Positions 1 through 10,576 are shown, numbered from the stretch's first letter. The stretch is 64,000 bases of DNA from Prevotella sp. (GCA_031271965.1 JAISUS010000028.1:124001-188000); one strand, 5' to 3'. Notes: generated by a model not told the origin, from the letters alone. Numbers and translations are program-made.

Positions 1-803
1 AATTTGTCAAATATGTCTAAGCGTTTTCTATCCAGTTGAAACTCTGTATTTCTTGTATATAGGGCGAACTTTGTAACCCCTTTCAATAGTTCATCACCAT
101 ATCCGATAATGTACAATTGCTTTCCGTGCTGAGCATAAGAATTATCGTATTGGATACCTTCTCCGGTAGTATAATGCAGGGGTTCAAAAGCCTGTTCCAT
201 TGTCAGCCTAAGGAGTTCGGCATCTTTTGTCAGGCAAGCTCTGTACAACCAATGTAGTGCGATATCTGTTTTATTAGGCCCGGTTTGTTTTGTTGCATCA
301 CCACCATCGGTTCGCATACGTTCCAGCGTTTTTGTTACTAGTTTGTCAGGAAGTTGTTTTTCTCCGGTTTGCATTTGCAACAGAAGGATACCGATGCGTT
401 GAGGCTCAGCTATCTGGTTATACCACCAGTTACTACATTCGGGATTTCGATCGTACCAGAAAGATAAACCTTGCTCAATTATTTCATATACCCTGCAATC
501 CTTATAATATTTATTATCCGGCATGGTATAAGCAAATACAAAAGTTGTTAGACGGTCAATATGTTTTAACGGGGGCCAGTTGGTACGGTCTTTTGCCTCA
601 TAATTAATATCGGAAAACGATCCGTCTTGATTATATACCTTTAATCCTTCTGTAACCGATTTTTCTATTTTCTCTATATTAATACCAGCTTGTGCCTCGG
701 CTGTAATTCGAGACGAAATGAGCTGATAGACATCTTTGCTTTCATCTGCATAAATAGATGTGAAAGATAAGATATAACTAAGCATCAAAAATATTTGTTT
801 CAT
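1..803 (-). CDS. PL8 polysaccharide lyase, chondroitin AC lyase type (partial, C-terminus outside window)
   Basis: Only the N-terminal 267 residues are present. A signal peptide (MKQIFLMLSYILSFTSIYA) is followed by the alpha/alpha-toroid domain of polysaccharide lyase family 8. Family hallmarks seen are NWPPLKHIDRL near residue 74, the aromatic patch NWWYNQIAEPQRIG near residue 115, and a stretch ending YDNSYAQHGKQLYIIGYG near residue 220. From memory the layout closely follows Pedobacter heparinus chondroitin AC lyase, which cleaves chondroitin and hyaluronan by beta-elimination. The catalytic Asn/His/Tyr/Arg region lies beyond the edge, so activity cannot be judged. The ATG at 803 lies 10 bases after the GH3 stop, so this is the last visible gene of the leftward operon. 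It would act in the periplasm or at the surface together with the ABC-type PL8 upstream. Confidence 0.88.
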   Translation of the reverse strand, partial: MKQIFLMLSYILSFTSIYADESKDVYQLISSRITAEAQAGINIEKIEKSVTEGLKVYNQDGSFSDINYEAKDRTNWPPLKHIDRLTTFVFAYTMPDNKYYKDCRVYEIIEQGLSFWYDRNPECSNWWYNQIAEPQRIGILLLQMQTGEKQLPDKLVTKTLERMRTDGGDATKQTGPNKTDIALHWLYRACLTKDAELLRLTMEQAFEPLHYTTGEGIQYDNSYAQHGKQLYIIGYGDELLKGVTKFALYTRNTEFQLDRKRLDIFDK

Positions 804-813
804 ACCAAGCCTT

Positions 814-3639
814 TTATCGTTTTACATTATCCAGTTTGACCTCCGAGACAGTCGCTTTTCCCGATGTAATCAATATTCGTAAATCGCTTGCAACTGCTTT
901 TTTGAAGATATAAGTTGAATATTTTTCTGTATCAGTGATATTTCCTTTATACACTGTAATAAACTGTCCGCCTCCGCTTGACAGCTGTATTTCAAAGGCT
1001 GCCGGATGCTCTATTGATTTCCAGTATATATCGATCTTTTCAGGCTGTGCATTTTCGTCCATAATGATATTGAGAAAATCGCCTGTCGTCCCGTTCCATT
1101 CAGTATATTCGTTGTTATCCAGAACCATTTTTACGGATTCATTAAGCCCCATATCAACGGCTTTTGTAATAGTAGTACCATAAGGAACTACCGAGAGCTT
1201 ATCTTTTAATCTGATATCTTCCGATGAAGCTCCTATCATAATATCGAAATCACCGGGTTCTACAACCCATTCGTTATGAATGTCATATAGTTCGAAGTCT
1301 CTCGGATGCAAAGTGAATGAAACTTCTTTTGTTTCTCCCGGTTTTAAATGAACACGCTCAAAACCTCTTAAGTTTTTCTCATATGTAGTTACAGAGCTGA
1401 TGACGTCGCGGGTATATAGTTGCACAACTTCGTCTCCGGCACAATCGCCTGTATTCGTAATCTTACAAGTCACAGTAACATCCTGTTTGTCTGTAATACT
1501 TTTTGCAGAAAGTGATATATCCGAATATTTAAATGTTGTATAGCTCAGTCCGTAACCAAATGGATAAAGGGCTCCGTTCACCCGGCTCATATTGCCTTTC
1601 AAGCCCGGCGTTTTTCCACCATCAACCTGCGATGCAGGCTTATGCGGAAAATTGAACGGTATCTGCCCTACCGATTTTGGAAAAGTAACGGTGAGCTTTC
1701 CCCCGGGATTATAGTCGCCAAACAGGACATCGGCAATGGCTGTTCCTCCTTGTGAACCGGGATACCACGCTTCCAGAATCGCCGGAACGTATTTGTCAGC
1801 CCAGTTAATTGAGTTTGGACGACCATTTATCATAACCAAAACCACAGGTTTTCCTGTTGCTTGAACAGCTTTCAATAGATCTGATTGTCTTCCGGGTAGT
1901 TCTAGGCTGGAACGGGATTTATTCTCTCCACAAGTACGGCTATTCCCTCCTAGTACAACAATTGTAATATCGCTTTTTAGAGCATTGGCTACCGCTTTAT
2001 CTATTTCCTGTTGTTCTTCTGAAGTCAATGGGGTAGGGAGTATCTCCGATTCGGGCCAGTTGGCATCTACAATGTCGCATCCTTTTGTGTAAAGAATATT
2101 AGCCTGGCCATTTACTTTGGCTTTTAATCCGTCTAAGACTGAAACAACATCAACAGCTAATGGCCCATAGTGAGTCAATGCATAGGCTGCATCATCGGCA
2201 TTCGGGCCACAAACGCTGATTGTTTTGATTTTATCTTTAGACAGAGGAAGTAGTTTTCCCTCATTTTTTAGCAATACAAGCGATTCGCGTGAAGCTTGCA
2301 AAGCTATTTCTTGATTTTTTAAACTATTAACCTCATTGTCAGCTGCTTTCAGATCCATTTGATAAGGAGAGTCAAAGAGTCCTGTAAGGAACTTAACTCT
2401 CAGAATATCCCTAACACGGTTATTGATCGTTTCTATGCTGAGCCCACCCTCATGGATCAATTCTCTGAGTGGTAATACATATGAATCCGGTGATCTGAAT
2501 GTGCATCTTACATTTAAACCGGCTTCAACAGATTGTCTGACGGATTCTTTCATATTCTCCGAAGTTCCGTGTTTTGCATGAAGATATTCCACGGCATCAC
2601 TATCGGATACAACATATCCCTTGAATCCCATTTCGCCGCGTAAACGGGTCATCAGCCAATAAAAACTACTTTGTATAGGGAAACCGTCGTAATCGTTGTA
2701 GGCACTCATAACACCGAGCAATCCTGCCTCAGCGATTACTCGTTTCCACGGATATACATGTACATTTTCTACCTCGCGTGGTGACATCTGTGGATCGACA
2801 CGCGCCATGCCTTCGCGTCCGCCTTTGTTGTTGCTGTATGCTATATAATGTTTGGCTGTTGCTGCTACCTGATAATCTCTTTGCACCCCTTTTGTCATAG
2901 CAATACCCAGTTCTGCTACGAGATAAGGGCATTCTCCGTATACCTCTTCATAGCGTCCCCAACGTTGATCCCGGCCAACATCCAGTATTGGGGTATAAAT
3001 ATTGGTATATCCGAGCAAACGACCTTCTCGTCCGGTAATATACCCCACTTTATTAATAAGGTTACGGTTCCATGTATGACCTAGTCCCAGTTGGGTAGGA
3101 AAGTTCGTGGCTATGTAATTCTCGACACCTCTGATACCCTCATTCGTAAAATCCACAGGAATGCCGAGACGGGTTTCTTCAATAAAGAAACGCTGTACTT
3201 CGTTCAACGCCCACGCATGTCTTGATGCCGGCCATACAAACGGATTATCCGACGGAGGTAATCCCCATTGCTGAAACCCGTTCAGATGTTCATCGATAGC
3301 ACCTATGCCGTCTTTCCATAATTTATTCTTCCATTCCGGAGTCGGCAGATCATCAGCCAAAACACGTTTGTAGCCGTATAAAGTAACCATTTGGCATGTT
3401 TTTTCATCTATTGTCATCTGACTTAGCAAATCCTCTATACGATTTTCAATAGTGGCTGTGGGGTCTTCATATACATCCATTTTGCCGTTTTTATTAAAAT
3501 CGATCCAACCTTTCTGATACATCCGGTTTTTGGATGGATTATACCGGATAAGATCTTTTGCAGACGGAATACGCGGATCGGTTTGAGCTACTGAAAACAG
3601 ACTGAACGAAAGTAAGGTAATAAAGAAAAAATATTTCAT
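814..3639 (-). CDS. GH3 beta-glucosidase-like hydrolase with C-terminal discoidin-like domain
   Basis: This 941-residue exported protein has a signal peptide ending SVAQ and a full GH3 layout. The TIM barrel carries YVVSDSDAVE with predicted nucleophile D346, followed by the alpha/beta sandwich (VVLGGNSRTCGENKS) and the fibronectin-III-like domain (GDEVVQLYTRD). About 110 extra residues after the FnIII domain (EYTEWNGTTGDFLNI onward) look like an F5/8-type sugar-binding sandwich. Near the N-terminus, DFNKNGKMDVYED fits an EF-hand-like calcium loop. It is strongly paralogous to the GH3 at 22534-24918, which lacks the C-terminal addition. Family members remove terminal beta-glucose or beta-xylose. 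Its place between two PL8 lyases in a glycosaminoglycan PUL is unexpected, and its substrate here is unknown. Confidence 0.9.
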   Translation of the reverse strand: MKYFFFITLLSFSLFSVAQTDPRIPSAKDLIRYNPSKNRMYQKGWIDFNKNGKMDVYEDPTATIENRIEDLLSQMTIDEKTCQMVTLYGYKRVLADDLPTPEWKNKLWKDGIGAIDEHLNGFQQWGLPPSDNPFVWPASRHAWALNEVQRFFIEETRLGIPVDFTNEGIRGVENYIATNFPTQLGLGHTWNRNLINKVGYITGREGRLLGYTNIYTPILDVGRDQRWGRYEEVYGECPYLVAELGIAMTKGVQRDYQVAATAKHYIAYSNNKGGREGMARVDPQMSPREVENVHVYPWKRVIAEAGLLGVMSAYNDYDGFPIQSSFYWLMTRLRGEMGFKGYVVSDSDAVEYLHAKHGTSENMKESVRQSVEAGLNVRCTFRSPDSYVLPLRELIHEGGLSIETINNRVRDILRVKFLTGLFDSPYQMDLKAADNEVNSLKNQEIALQASRESLVLLKNEGKLLPLSKDKIKTISVCGPNADDAAYALTHYGPLAVDVVSVLDGLKAKVNGQANILYTKGCDIVDANWPESEILPTPLTSEEQQEIDKAVANALKSDITIVVLGGNSRTCGENKSRSSLELPGRQSDLLKAVQATGKPVVLVMINGRPNSINWADKYVPAILEAWYPGSQGGTAIADVLFGDYNPGGKLTVTFPKSVGQIPFNFPHKPASQVDGGKTPGLKGNMSRVNGALYPFGYGLSYTTFKYSDISLSAKSITDKQDVTVTCKITNTGDCAGDEVVQLYTRDVISSVTTYEKNLRGFERVHLKPGETKEVSFTLHPRDFELYDIHNEWVVEPGDFDIMIGASSEDIRLKDKLSVVPYGTTITKAVDMGLNESVKMVLDNNEYTEWNGTTGDFLNIIMDENAQPEKIDIYWKSIEHPAAFEIQLSSGGGQFITVYKGNITDTEKYSTYIFKKAVASDLRILITSGKATVSEVKLDNVKR

Positions 3640-3675
3640 GGTTATTTTGTTGGTTCAGGTTTTAAAGTTAACGTT

Positions 3676-6600
3676 TTATTTATATAATTCTACGTCTATA
3701 CTAGCTCCGTCTTTACATAAAAACAATAAGACTGTTCCCTTTTTATCGGCTTGTACTATTTTACAATTTTCTGTTTGCTGTATTTTCCATTCCCCTGTTA
3801 ATGTTACTGTAACGGGTATCTCTTTGCTTTCATTGAATTTCCACGGACGGGAATAGATGCTTCGCTCGACCCGCTTTCCATTTTCGTAGAATATTTCATC
3901 TGCTGGCCCCCGATATAGTGCCAGATCAGGGTTACATACGGTAAGTGTTATGCTCTTCTTATTTTCTTTTACCATGATCAGACAGGAGGTATCAGCCATT
4001 TGTATCAACCCTTGAGGTAAGGTGCGAGGCGTTTCGAAAAGAACATAGGAAGTTGTGTTTGTCTCAATATCTTTTACTATGTGAGCGTTCCTATCTTTTT
4101 GTAAAACTTTGTACGGTATTTTTTTCGATAGTTTGCTCATATCTGTTTCGTTGGCCTGAGGCACAACCATATATTCGTATGATTGTCCTTTTGGCGCTTT
4201 TCCGTGATCAATAGTTAGCGAAACCCAATTACCAGATGTTTCTTCTTCAGTATTTTGCCTGCGAGAGTGTTGCGGAAAATTCTTTTCAAAGTTTAGTTTG
4301 TTTTCTTTTTTTGCAGGGATATAGTATCCTGTTCTCAAATGATCGATCCAATAGGTTCTTTTGTTTTTATATTTGTTCCAAAACCCTTTACTGCGGTCAT
4401 CCATAACAGCCAACTGAAAAATAGTGGTTTCCGTATTATAGTCGGTGTTTGCATTTTCTATATCGGAACCAAGGCAAATGATTTTCCCGTCAAAAAAATG
4501 ATATGATTTTCGGGCTCTGTGCGAACCATTGTATTTATCGTGTTCGTGCAGTTTCATGCCAAAAACGCCGTTTGTTTTGTTTTGGGACAGACCTCCGCCA
4601 AAAGCTTCGTCTGAATATAACATTTCTTCAAATCCGGAAAATTCGTCTACATTCAATATGTTTGCTTTCATTTGCTCGACAGGTAAGTGAATAGCTGTTG
4701 TTCCCGGTATGCGTCCCCAATCAAATCCTTCTTGTATCCAGCCACTATTTACAGGTGTTACGGTTTCTTCACCTGTAAGTATTTGCATGCTGCCATGAGC
4801 CAGATAACGACCATATAGATTTGCACCCAGATAATGCTCCGCAGCCCATAGATATCGAGAATGTCCGCGAACTACAGCAGACCAGTTGTTTCTTCGCTGA
4901 ACAGATATGCACCCATACCCCAAAGCGAGGTTTCCATTAGGCTCTTTTTCCGGAATAATTCCATTATTAGTGAGTAATCTGGCAATTTCAAGTTCTGTCT
5001 TATTATTTGTAGCAGGTATATATTCTGGTCTTAAGATGTTATCCGAAGATGATAGTAAGCGCAGATATGCTGCACCCATTTCTTTATCGATGGATTCTTT
5101 TCCGTCCGGAGTCCCGGCCATAGCCATCCGTCCGTATTGGAGAGGTACAAGTTCTCCTCTTCCATCTGGATGACGGCCAGACATAGACAGCGGAAAGTGA
5201 GTTTTGTTGCAGTAGAAACGCATGGTATAAAGCACATTATTAACGGTCTCATGTGCTGTTTGTGATACAGCGAAAGATGTCTGGTTGAGTAAATATATCA
5301 TGTTTGTCGCGCCATTCAATCCTCCAACGGCGTATGCAGGATAGTTGTTACAGTGATGGAATGCCGCACCATCCGATTTGAAAGCACCATCAAGTCCGGC
5401 AGCAGGCATACAGCCATTGTCTATCCATCTGCTGAAGGCTTTCAGGTACCGCACTTTTTCGGGAGAGTCTTCCATTATCAATATACTGCTGATACGTCCG
5501 GTGGTAGTTGTATTGAAGGCATCCATATCTATTCCGAATTTTACAGGTTTAATAAATATCTCGTTTGTCATTGCGTACCATTGGAGCGTTTTTTCTGCAT
5601 CAGCAAGACGCCCGGTTTCGCGTAAAACATCTTTCATCAGGAAATATGCGGTGTAAATTCCACGAAAACTGTATCCATAGTGGGTGGCATTTCCCAATCC
5701 GCTGCCATAGGCTACTCCCTGATCCTGTACATGGTCGTACATGGAAATGAAAATATTCTTTAATGTTTCTTTATCTGTTTCCTTTTTAGCATCATTGTAA
5801 GCGATAGCTACGCGATTCATCAATGTGAAATATTTCCGAAGTTCCATTCCGTTTTTATCATAAATATCTTTCCAGTCAGGTATTATGCGTTCAAATATCT
5901 CATGGGCTCTGCCGAAAAAAAGAGGTAGGCCGGATATTTTTCCGTCCGTATATTTGATATTGTAGATTTTAAATTCCTTCCGGATTGCTTCAATTTCTTT
6001 TTCTGAGAGGTTAGATGGAGTGTAAATAATATCACTGAAACGCTCTTCTATTTTTTTTATATCCTGTTTTTGTCGCTTAGAAATGGTGTTTTCAATGGCA
6101 ATATCAGGCTTTATTTCCGAATTTTTGAGAAGTGTCAACCAATGGCTTTTAGTCTCTTTATTTACGAATGGCACTTGTCTATCTGGTGTCTGATGGCGGT
6201 GATCGGCTTTTGCAGCAGTAACGACCTGGTCAAAAAATAATTCTCCGGAAATATCAGCCGGAGCTTTAATCCGTATTTTATTCATACCTTCTTCCGGTTT
6301 TCCGTACATATCACGCTCATAAGATACCCATGCTGCACGCCATCCCTTAAAATTTATACTGAAAGGAAAAGAAGAACATTTTTTATCGTCTTTTATGAAT
6401 TCAAATTCAATGATCGAGTCGACTGGCTTTTCTTTGTAGACCCAGATTGCAAAAACGGACAAGTATGTGTCTGATCCTGCCGGGTCTTTCTTTTCGAAAT
6501 GAAGATCTTTCGATATAGTCAGTTCTCCTCCGGCATCGAACATCCATTGGAGAGAATAATTGCCATCTTTGTAATGCAATGGAGATATTGAGAGTTTAGA

Positions 6601-6738
6601 ATTTATGCTGTTTATATAAGATGGAACTATGTTATCTTCGAAAGATAATATCCTGTCATGTTTTACTAGCTGTGCCGAGCAGAACAATGGCATGCTAAGC
6701 AACAACCCTGTATATATTTTTCTTTTTATATAATTCAT
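3676..6738 (-). CDS. PL8 chondroitin sulfate ABC lyase
   Basis: At 1020 residues this matches the usual length of chondroitin ABC lyase I. A signal peptide (ending FCSAQ) is followed by the N-terminal jelly-roll lyase domain (about 30-200, LSFEDN to ELFFDQV), the alpha/alpha toroid, and the C-terminal beta-sandwiches. By recalled alignment with the Proteus vulgaris enzyme (H501, Y508, R560, E653), the catalytic set is H462 and Y469 in [10 protein letters not shown]522 in SGRHPDGRG, and E634 in [15 protein letters not shown]. All four are present. The reaction is beta-elimination of chondroitin, dermatan or hyaluronan to delta-4,5-unsaturated disaccharides. The gene sits directly after the sulfatase and GH88, the order I recall for BT3348-BT3350 of B. 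theta. The ATG at 6738 is 24 bases after the sulfatase stop. Confidence 0.93.
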   Translation of the reverse strand: MNYIKRKIYTGLLLSMPLFCSAQLVKHDRILSFEDNIVPSYINSINSKLSISPLHYKDGNYSLQWMFDAGGELTISKDLHFEKKDPAGSDTYLSVFAIWVYKEKPVDSIIEFEFIKDDKKCSSFPFSINFKGWRAAWVSYERDMYGKPEEGMNKIRIKAPADISGELFFDQVVTAAKADHRHQTPDRQVPFVNKETKSHWLTLLKNSEIKPDIAIENTISKRQKQDIKKIEERFSDIIYTPSNLSEKEIEAIRKEFKIYNIKYTDGKISGLPLFFGRAHEIFERIIPDWKDIYDKNGMELRKYFTLMNRVAIAYNDAKKETDKETLKNIFISMYDHVQDQGVAYGSGLGNATHYGYSFRGIYTAYFLMKDVLRETGRLADAEKTLQWYAMTNEIFIKPVKFGIDMDAFNTTTTGRISSILIMEDSPEKVRYLKAFSRWIDNGCMPAAGLDGAFKSDGAAFHHCNNYPAYAVGGLNGATNMIYLLNQTSFAVSQTAHETVNNVLYTMRFYCNKTHFPLSMSGRHPDGRGELVPLQYGRMAMAGTPDGKESIDKEMGAAYLRLLSSSDNILRPEYIPATNNKTELEIARLLTNNGIIPEKEPNGNLALGYGCISVQRRNNWSAVVRGHSRYLWAAEHYLGANLYGRYLAHGSMQILTGEETVTPVNSGWIQEGFDWGRIPGTTAIHLPVEQMKANILNVDEFSGFEEMLYSDEAFGGGLSQNKTNGVFGMKLHEHDKYNGSHRARKSYHFFDGKIICLGSDIENANTDYNTETTIFQLAVMDDRSKGFWNKYKNKRTYWIDHLRTGYYIPAKKENKLNFEKNFPQHSRRQNTEEETSGNWVSLTIDHGKAPKGQSYEYMVVPQANETDMSKLSKKIPYKVLQKDRNAHIVKDIETNTTSYVLFETPRTLPQGLIQMADTSCLIMVKENKKSITLTVCNPDLALYRGPADEIFYENGKRVERSIYSRPWKFNESKEIPVTVTLTGEWKIQQTENCKIVQADKKGTVLLFLCKDGASIDVELYK

Positions 6739-6762
6739 CGTGTTTTTGATGGCTTATTTAAA

Positions 6763-8295
6763 TTATTTGTAAGGAATCAGTTCAGAAAGAATCTGCTCTC
6801 TGAACCAAGGATCATTAGCATTTTTCAATAGGATTGCCATTTGTTTACAAAGCTCTTTAAAAATCTTAGGATGTTGATTTATATCCAAATTCATTAGTTG
6901 ATACGGGTCATTTTTATCATCAAATAATAGAGTCTTCGTTATTTTCTTTGTGTCTCTGTCTATATAAATGGCCAATGTATATCTATCAGTCTTAACTCCT
7001 CGCGAAGAGGGAAAGTATGATTTAACAATACCATCCGTATCTTTTTCTCCATCCATATTTTGGATATATAAAGCCGCTTTAGGCCGTTTTATTTTTTGCC
7101 GGTAAAAAACGGCAGAGAAATCCTGTCCCTGAACAGACGTTGGTATGTTGTCATTTAGCCCGCAAAGACCTAGTACGGTAGGCATAATGTCCGGTGTAGA
7201 TAGTAAAAGATTATCTACGTGTGGCTTGATCTTATCCGGATAACGAACAATAAACGGTATGTTCAGCGATTCGGCATAAGGAGAGTTCTTCGGATCGTAC
7301 GTTCCCTGACTACACATGGTTTCACCGTGATCGGAGGCAAAAATAACAATCGTATTTTTGTCAAGCCCTAGATCTTTTAATGTCGCTAATATCCTCCCGA
7401 ATTCACGGTCTACACCTGTTACCGAAGCAAAATAGAAACGACTGTCAGAGGCTTTTCTCATTTTAAGATCAACATTGGGCCTTATCAATAGTTGATCGAG
7501 AGGGATATCCTTGTAAAGATTGTAGTCTTCTTCCATACAGTCTTCCAGAGAACTATACGGACTATGTGGTGGATTCATCGATACCATGAGGAAGAACGGC
7601 TTTTCACCATCTCTTGCATTGTCTTTATTTATCAGGTATTCGATTGCTTTGTCAGCTTCATGTTTGGGAGACCATTCCTTTATTTCGTGACGCTTGCCCT
7701 TTGTATCCCAATAATGAGGTTGTTTATGTACATCAAATGTGCCGTATGAATACCAATAATTGAACCCATGCCTGCGTTCGGGAGGGGTATATGTATCCCA
7801 AACAGGCTTAGCTTCCTCCACATAGTGTCCCGGATTTTCCGGATCGTCCGGTGTTGGAAAATCTGCATGTAGTTTACCTATATAAGCGCAATCATAACCT
7901 GAATTGTTGAAAACATCACTTATTGCTATAGCGTCTTCTTTTAACGAACTTATAGGGCGGTTGCTGTTGCAGTTAAGTGTTACTCCGCTGCCGTCCGGAT
8001 ACATTCCTGTGAGCAACATCCCCCTGTGAGGACTACTTAAAGGGCAGTTGCTTACTGCTGATGAAAGTACAAACGATTCTTTTGCAAACCGGTTCAGGTT
8101 CGGAGTATGGACCGGGTCAGCCGTGAAATTTACCTTGTCTTTGAATCCTGTTTCATTCCAAAAACCTAAAGCATGGTTTCTGAACTGGTCAGGAAACACG
8201 TAAATTACATTCGGATGTTTCTGCCCATAAGCGGAAAGTGCCAGCAGGCTGACACTTCCTATTAAGAGACTCTTATTTTTAGAATAGCTCATCAT
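6763..8295 (-). CDS. S1-family sulfatase, Ser-type formylglycine site
   Basis: This 510-residue exported sulfatase has a signal peptide ending SAYGQ and then the metal-binding start VIYVFPDQFRNHALG. The formylglycine signature is LSSPHRGMLLTG, with S87 as the residue to be oxidised and R91 completing S-x-P-x-R. A Ser rather than Cys at this site means it depends on a radical-SAM anaerobic sulfatase-maturating enzyme, which is not in the window. A second metal and active-site block is IVIFASDHGETMCSQG near residue 330. Position between GH88 and PL8 suggests it removes sulfate from GalNAc of chondroitin oligosaccharides; the B. theta gene in the same position (BT3349) is, as I recall, a 4-O-sulfatase. 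Regiospecificity is inferred. Two in-frame ATGs (8295 and 8292) are equally plausible starts. Confidence 0.92.
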   Translation of the reverse strand: MMSYSKNKSLLIGSVSLLALSAYGQKHPNVIYVFPDQFRNHALGFWNETGFKDKVNFTADPVHTPNLNRFAKESFVLSSAVSNCPLSSPHRGMLLTGMYPDGSGVTLNCNSNRPISSLKEDAIAISDVFNNSGYDCAYIGKLHADFPTPDDPENPGHYVEEAKPVWDTYTPPERRHGFNYWYSYGTFDVHKQPHYWDTKGKRHEIKEWSPKHEADKAIEYLINKDNARDGEKPFFLMVSMNPPHSPYSSLEDCMEEDYNLYKDIPLDQLLIRPNVDLKMRKASDSRFYFASVTGVDREFGRILATLKDLGLDKNTIVIFASDHGETMCSQGTYDPKNSPYAESLNIPFIVRYPDKIKPHVDNLLLSTPDIMPTVLGLCGLNDNIPTSVQGQDFSAVFYRQKIKRPKAALYIQNMDGEKDTDGIVKSYFPSSRGVKTDRYTLAIYIDRDTKKITKTLLFDDKNDPYQLMNLDINQHPKIFKELCKQMAILLKNANDPWFREQILSELIPYK

Positions 8296-8318
8296 TTATT
8301 TTCTATTGATCTCAATTA

Positions 8319-9518
8319 TTATTTTTGCTCCAAATCCTTTTTGCGTTTCAGTGCTTCCAGAAAATAATAATCGGCATAGTTTAGAGGTACATCTATTTCG
8401 GAATTATGAGGAATGCTACCAACAGAGTGCATCAAAATGAAATTTCCGTTAGTTCCAACTTTAGCTCTATAGTTTTCCGATCCCAAGCTGTTCATTATTT
8501 TATCAGCAGTTTCTTTATATCCTTTATCGCTGATATAGGTACTTAATTCATATAAAGCAGAAGCGATGGCAGCAGCAGCAGATGCATCACGCGGTTCATT
8601 CGGAATATTCGGAGCATCAAAATCCCAGTATGGGACGAGGTCTTCGGGAAGATTCTTATTATTAAAAATGAACCTGTATACATTTTCAGCCTGATCGAGA
8701 TACTTCTTATCTTGTGTGTAACGATAACAGGTTGTGTATCCATACAAGGCCCATGCCTGACCTCTGGCCCATGCCGATTCGTCAGAATACCCCTGAGCAG
8801 TCTGGCGTTTACGTACTTCTCCGGTTTCGGGGTCGAAATCGACTACATGATAGCAACTGAAATCGGGGCGGAACTGATGTTTCATCGTTACATCGGCGTG
8901 GCTTACGGCAATATTGTGGAAAGAGGAATCCCCGGAAAATTTTGTAGCTTCGAAAAGCAGTTCCAGATTCATCATGTTATCGATAATGACAGGACATTTC
9001 CATCCTCGCTGGCTTTGCCATCCTTTGTCTGCGTCCCACGATTGGATTACTCCTGCATTAGGACGGAAGCGTGTTGACAAAGATTTTGCTGCTTCTACTA
9101 TTACGTCTTTATATTCGGGTCTGTTTGTAACACGTAGTCCGGTCAAATAACTGCAACCAATCATAAAGCCAACATCGTGGTGCCATTTCAGATGTTTAAC
9201 AGAGTCAAGACTTTCTGTATATTTTTCAGCCAAGGGTAACCATTTATTATCTTTAGTCAGCTCGTAAGTTAGCCAAATACTGCCGGGGAAGAATCCGCTA
9301 GTCCAATCGTCTATAGGTATGTAGACAATATTGCCATTTTTATCGATTGTCTTTGGGTTGAGTATTTTACCAGACTTCTCAATAATATCAGTTTGCAGTG
9401 TATGCTGGGCTACCGCATTGGCTATGTTATCAGCAATAAATGAATTTCCTTCCGGAGCCTTTTTACAGCTTACAGATAATAGAGAGATTGCAAGAGCAGA
9501 TAGAAAGATTTTTTTCAT
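8319..9518 (-). CDS. GH88 unsaturated glucuronyl hydrolase
   Basis: This 399-residue lipoprotein (signal ending LLSVSC, lipidated Cys18) has the alpha6/alpha6-barrel of GH88. The two aspartates needed for hydration of the 4,5-double bond are visible as D115 in WHHDVGFMIG and D180 in VIIDNMMNLELL. The aromatic active-site segment ESAWARGQAWALYGY follows near residue 245. The enzyme releases the unsaturated uronic acid from the lyase products, leaving GalNAc or GlcNAc. It is the natural step after PL8 cleavage and sulfatase action, encoded just downstream. It lies 37 bases after the DUF5017-type protein and 23 bases before the sulfatase, consistent with one transcript. Confidence 0.93.
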   Translation of the reverse strand: MKKIFLSALAISLLSVSCKKAPEGNSFIADNIANAVAQHTLQTDIIEKSGKILNPKTIDKNGNIVYIPIDDWTSGFFPGSIWLTYELTKDNKWLPLAEKYTESLDSVKHLKWHHDVGFMIGCSYLTGLRVTNRPEYKDVIVEAAKSLSTRFRPNAGVIQSWDADKGWQSQRGWKCPVIIDNMMNLELLFEATKFSGDSSFHNIAVSHADVTMKHQFRPDFSCYHVVDFDPETGEVRKRQTAQGYSDESAWARGQAWALYGYTTCYRYTQDKKYLDQAENVYRFIFNNKNLPEDLVPYWDFDAPNIPNEPRDASAAAAIASALYELSTYISDKGYKETADKIMNSLGSENYRAKVGTNGNFILMHSVGSIPHNSEIDVPLNYADYYFLEALKRKKDLEQK

Positions 9519-9555
9519 GTTTTATATTTTCTGTATTTTTATTGTAGTTTCTTTA

Positions 9556-10560
9556 TCATTCGACAACTTTTATCACAACTTCTCTGATTGCTTCTGATGC
9601 TGCTTCAAAATTATTATTGCGTCCGATCATAGTTACAGTGTAAACACCTGTTTTATCATATTGATGCGTATAGCTATCCAGACGATTGGTTATCGTTTTG
9701 ATACCTAGGCCTGTGTCAGGAGTACAAGCATTTATTACTACAGGCTTTGTAATTAGCCAGTCTTTGTTTATGGCTACACCGGCACTTGACGATTGCATCC
9801 TTAGCCTGGAAGGTGTTGCGGCAATATTTGCAAGGCTCCAAATACCTGAAGTAGTTCCCGATTGATAAGCAGCTGTCCCTATAGTATAGATGTCGAAAGG
9901 AGTAAACCCCATGCTGCTGGCAGTCAGAATAGATTCAGTTCCGTCAGATTTAGACGTATTCACTATTCTTAGGGATTGAATCTCCCATGTAGGTTGTGCA
10001 GCGGTATTGTTCAATGGTTGATATAGAAATGCTATTGTGAGGTCTTCTCCAAGATAGTCGTCCAAAGGAACAATTGCATCACGTAGAGTCGTACTACTGG
10101 TTGTAGGAAGATTACATAGATCGGAAATATCGATCCAATTATGTGTAACAATTTTGGTTGAGTCAGCTTTTTTATCTTTATCAAGGCTCATTTCTCCGAA
10201 AGTGGTAGAGAGATATACTTTAAGAGCACCGGGAATAGTTCCGTATTGTGCAAATGAAGAAAATCTTAGTTCGGAAGTGATCTCATCTTTTGATAACAGA
10301 GTTCTGTTTCTGTATTCATACACATGTCCGCTTTCTCCACTATAGAAGGTTATGAAATCGGGGTTTCCTGAAAAATTGAATTGAACATCTGCTGATTTTT
10401 TTACTACCATTGTATCTTTTATCATCGAGCTATCTTCGGATATAACAGTCATGTCAAACTTGACTTTTTCCTCTAGCGCATCTTCACATCCGGCTAAAAA
10501 GGATATGAAAAGAATTGAAAGTATATATATTTTATATCGCATAACTTTTACTTTTTGCAT
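9556..10560 (-). CDS. DUF5017-type surface glycan-binding lipoprotein of the GAG PUL
   Basis: This 334-residue lipoprotein has the lipobox FLAGC near residue 25 and no enzymatic motifs. The N-terminal half (VISEDSSMIKDTMVVKKSADVQFNFSG, then DFITFYSGESGHVYEYRNR) is typical of DUF5017/PKD-like proteins found immediately after SusD. The rest is beta-rich, with a jelly-roll-like stretch (TTLRDAIVPLDDYLGEDLTIAFLY) and a C-terminal PKD-like tail (YDKTGVYTVTMIGRNNN). In the B. theta GAG PUL the protein in this position (BT3330, as I recall) binds chondroitin/hyaluronan at the surface. The same role is inferred here. The start could instead be the ATG at 10542, which gives a more typical lipoprotein signal. 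It begins 16 bases after the SusD stop. Confidence 0.78.
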   Translation of the reverse strand: MQKVKVMRYKIYILSILFISFLAGCEDALEEKVKFDMTVISEDSSMIKDTMVVKKSADVQFNFSGNPDFITFYSGESGHVYEYRNRTLLSKDEITSELRFSSFAQYGTIPGALKVYLSTTFGEMSLDKDKKADSTKIVTHNWIDISDLCNLPTTSSTTLRDAIVPLDDYLGEDLTIAFLYQPLNNTAAQPTWEIQSLRIVNTSKSDGTESILTASSMGFTPFDIYTIGTAAYQSGTTSGIWSLANIAATPSRLRMQSSSAGVAINKDWLITKPVVINACTPDTGLGIKTITNRLDSYTHQYDKTGVYTVTMIGRNNNFEAASEAIREVVIKVVE

Positions 10561-10576
10561 TGTTGTTTTTTATAGC

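Noticed and set aside
290-607. 105-codon plus-strand frame
   Set aside because: It lies antisense to the PL8 gene, which has clear family motifs; the product has no recognisable features.
8044-8046. Cys84 of the sulfatase as the modified residue
   Set aside because: C84 is followed by P-L-S and not x-P-x-R; the motif fits S87.
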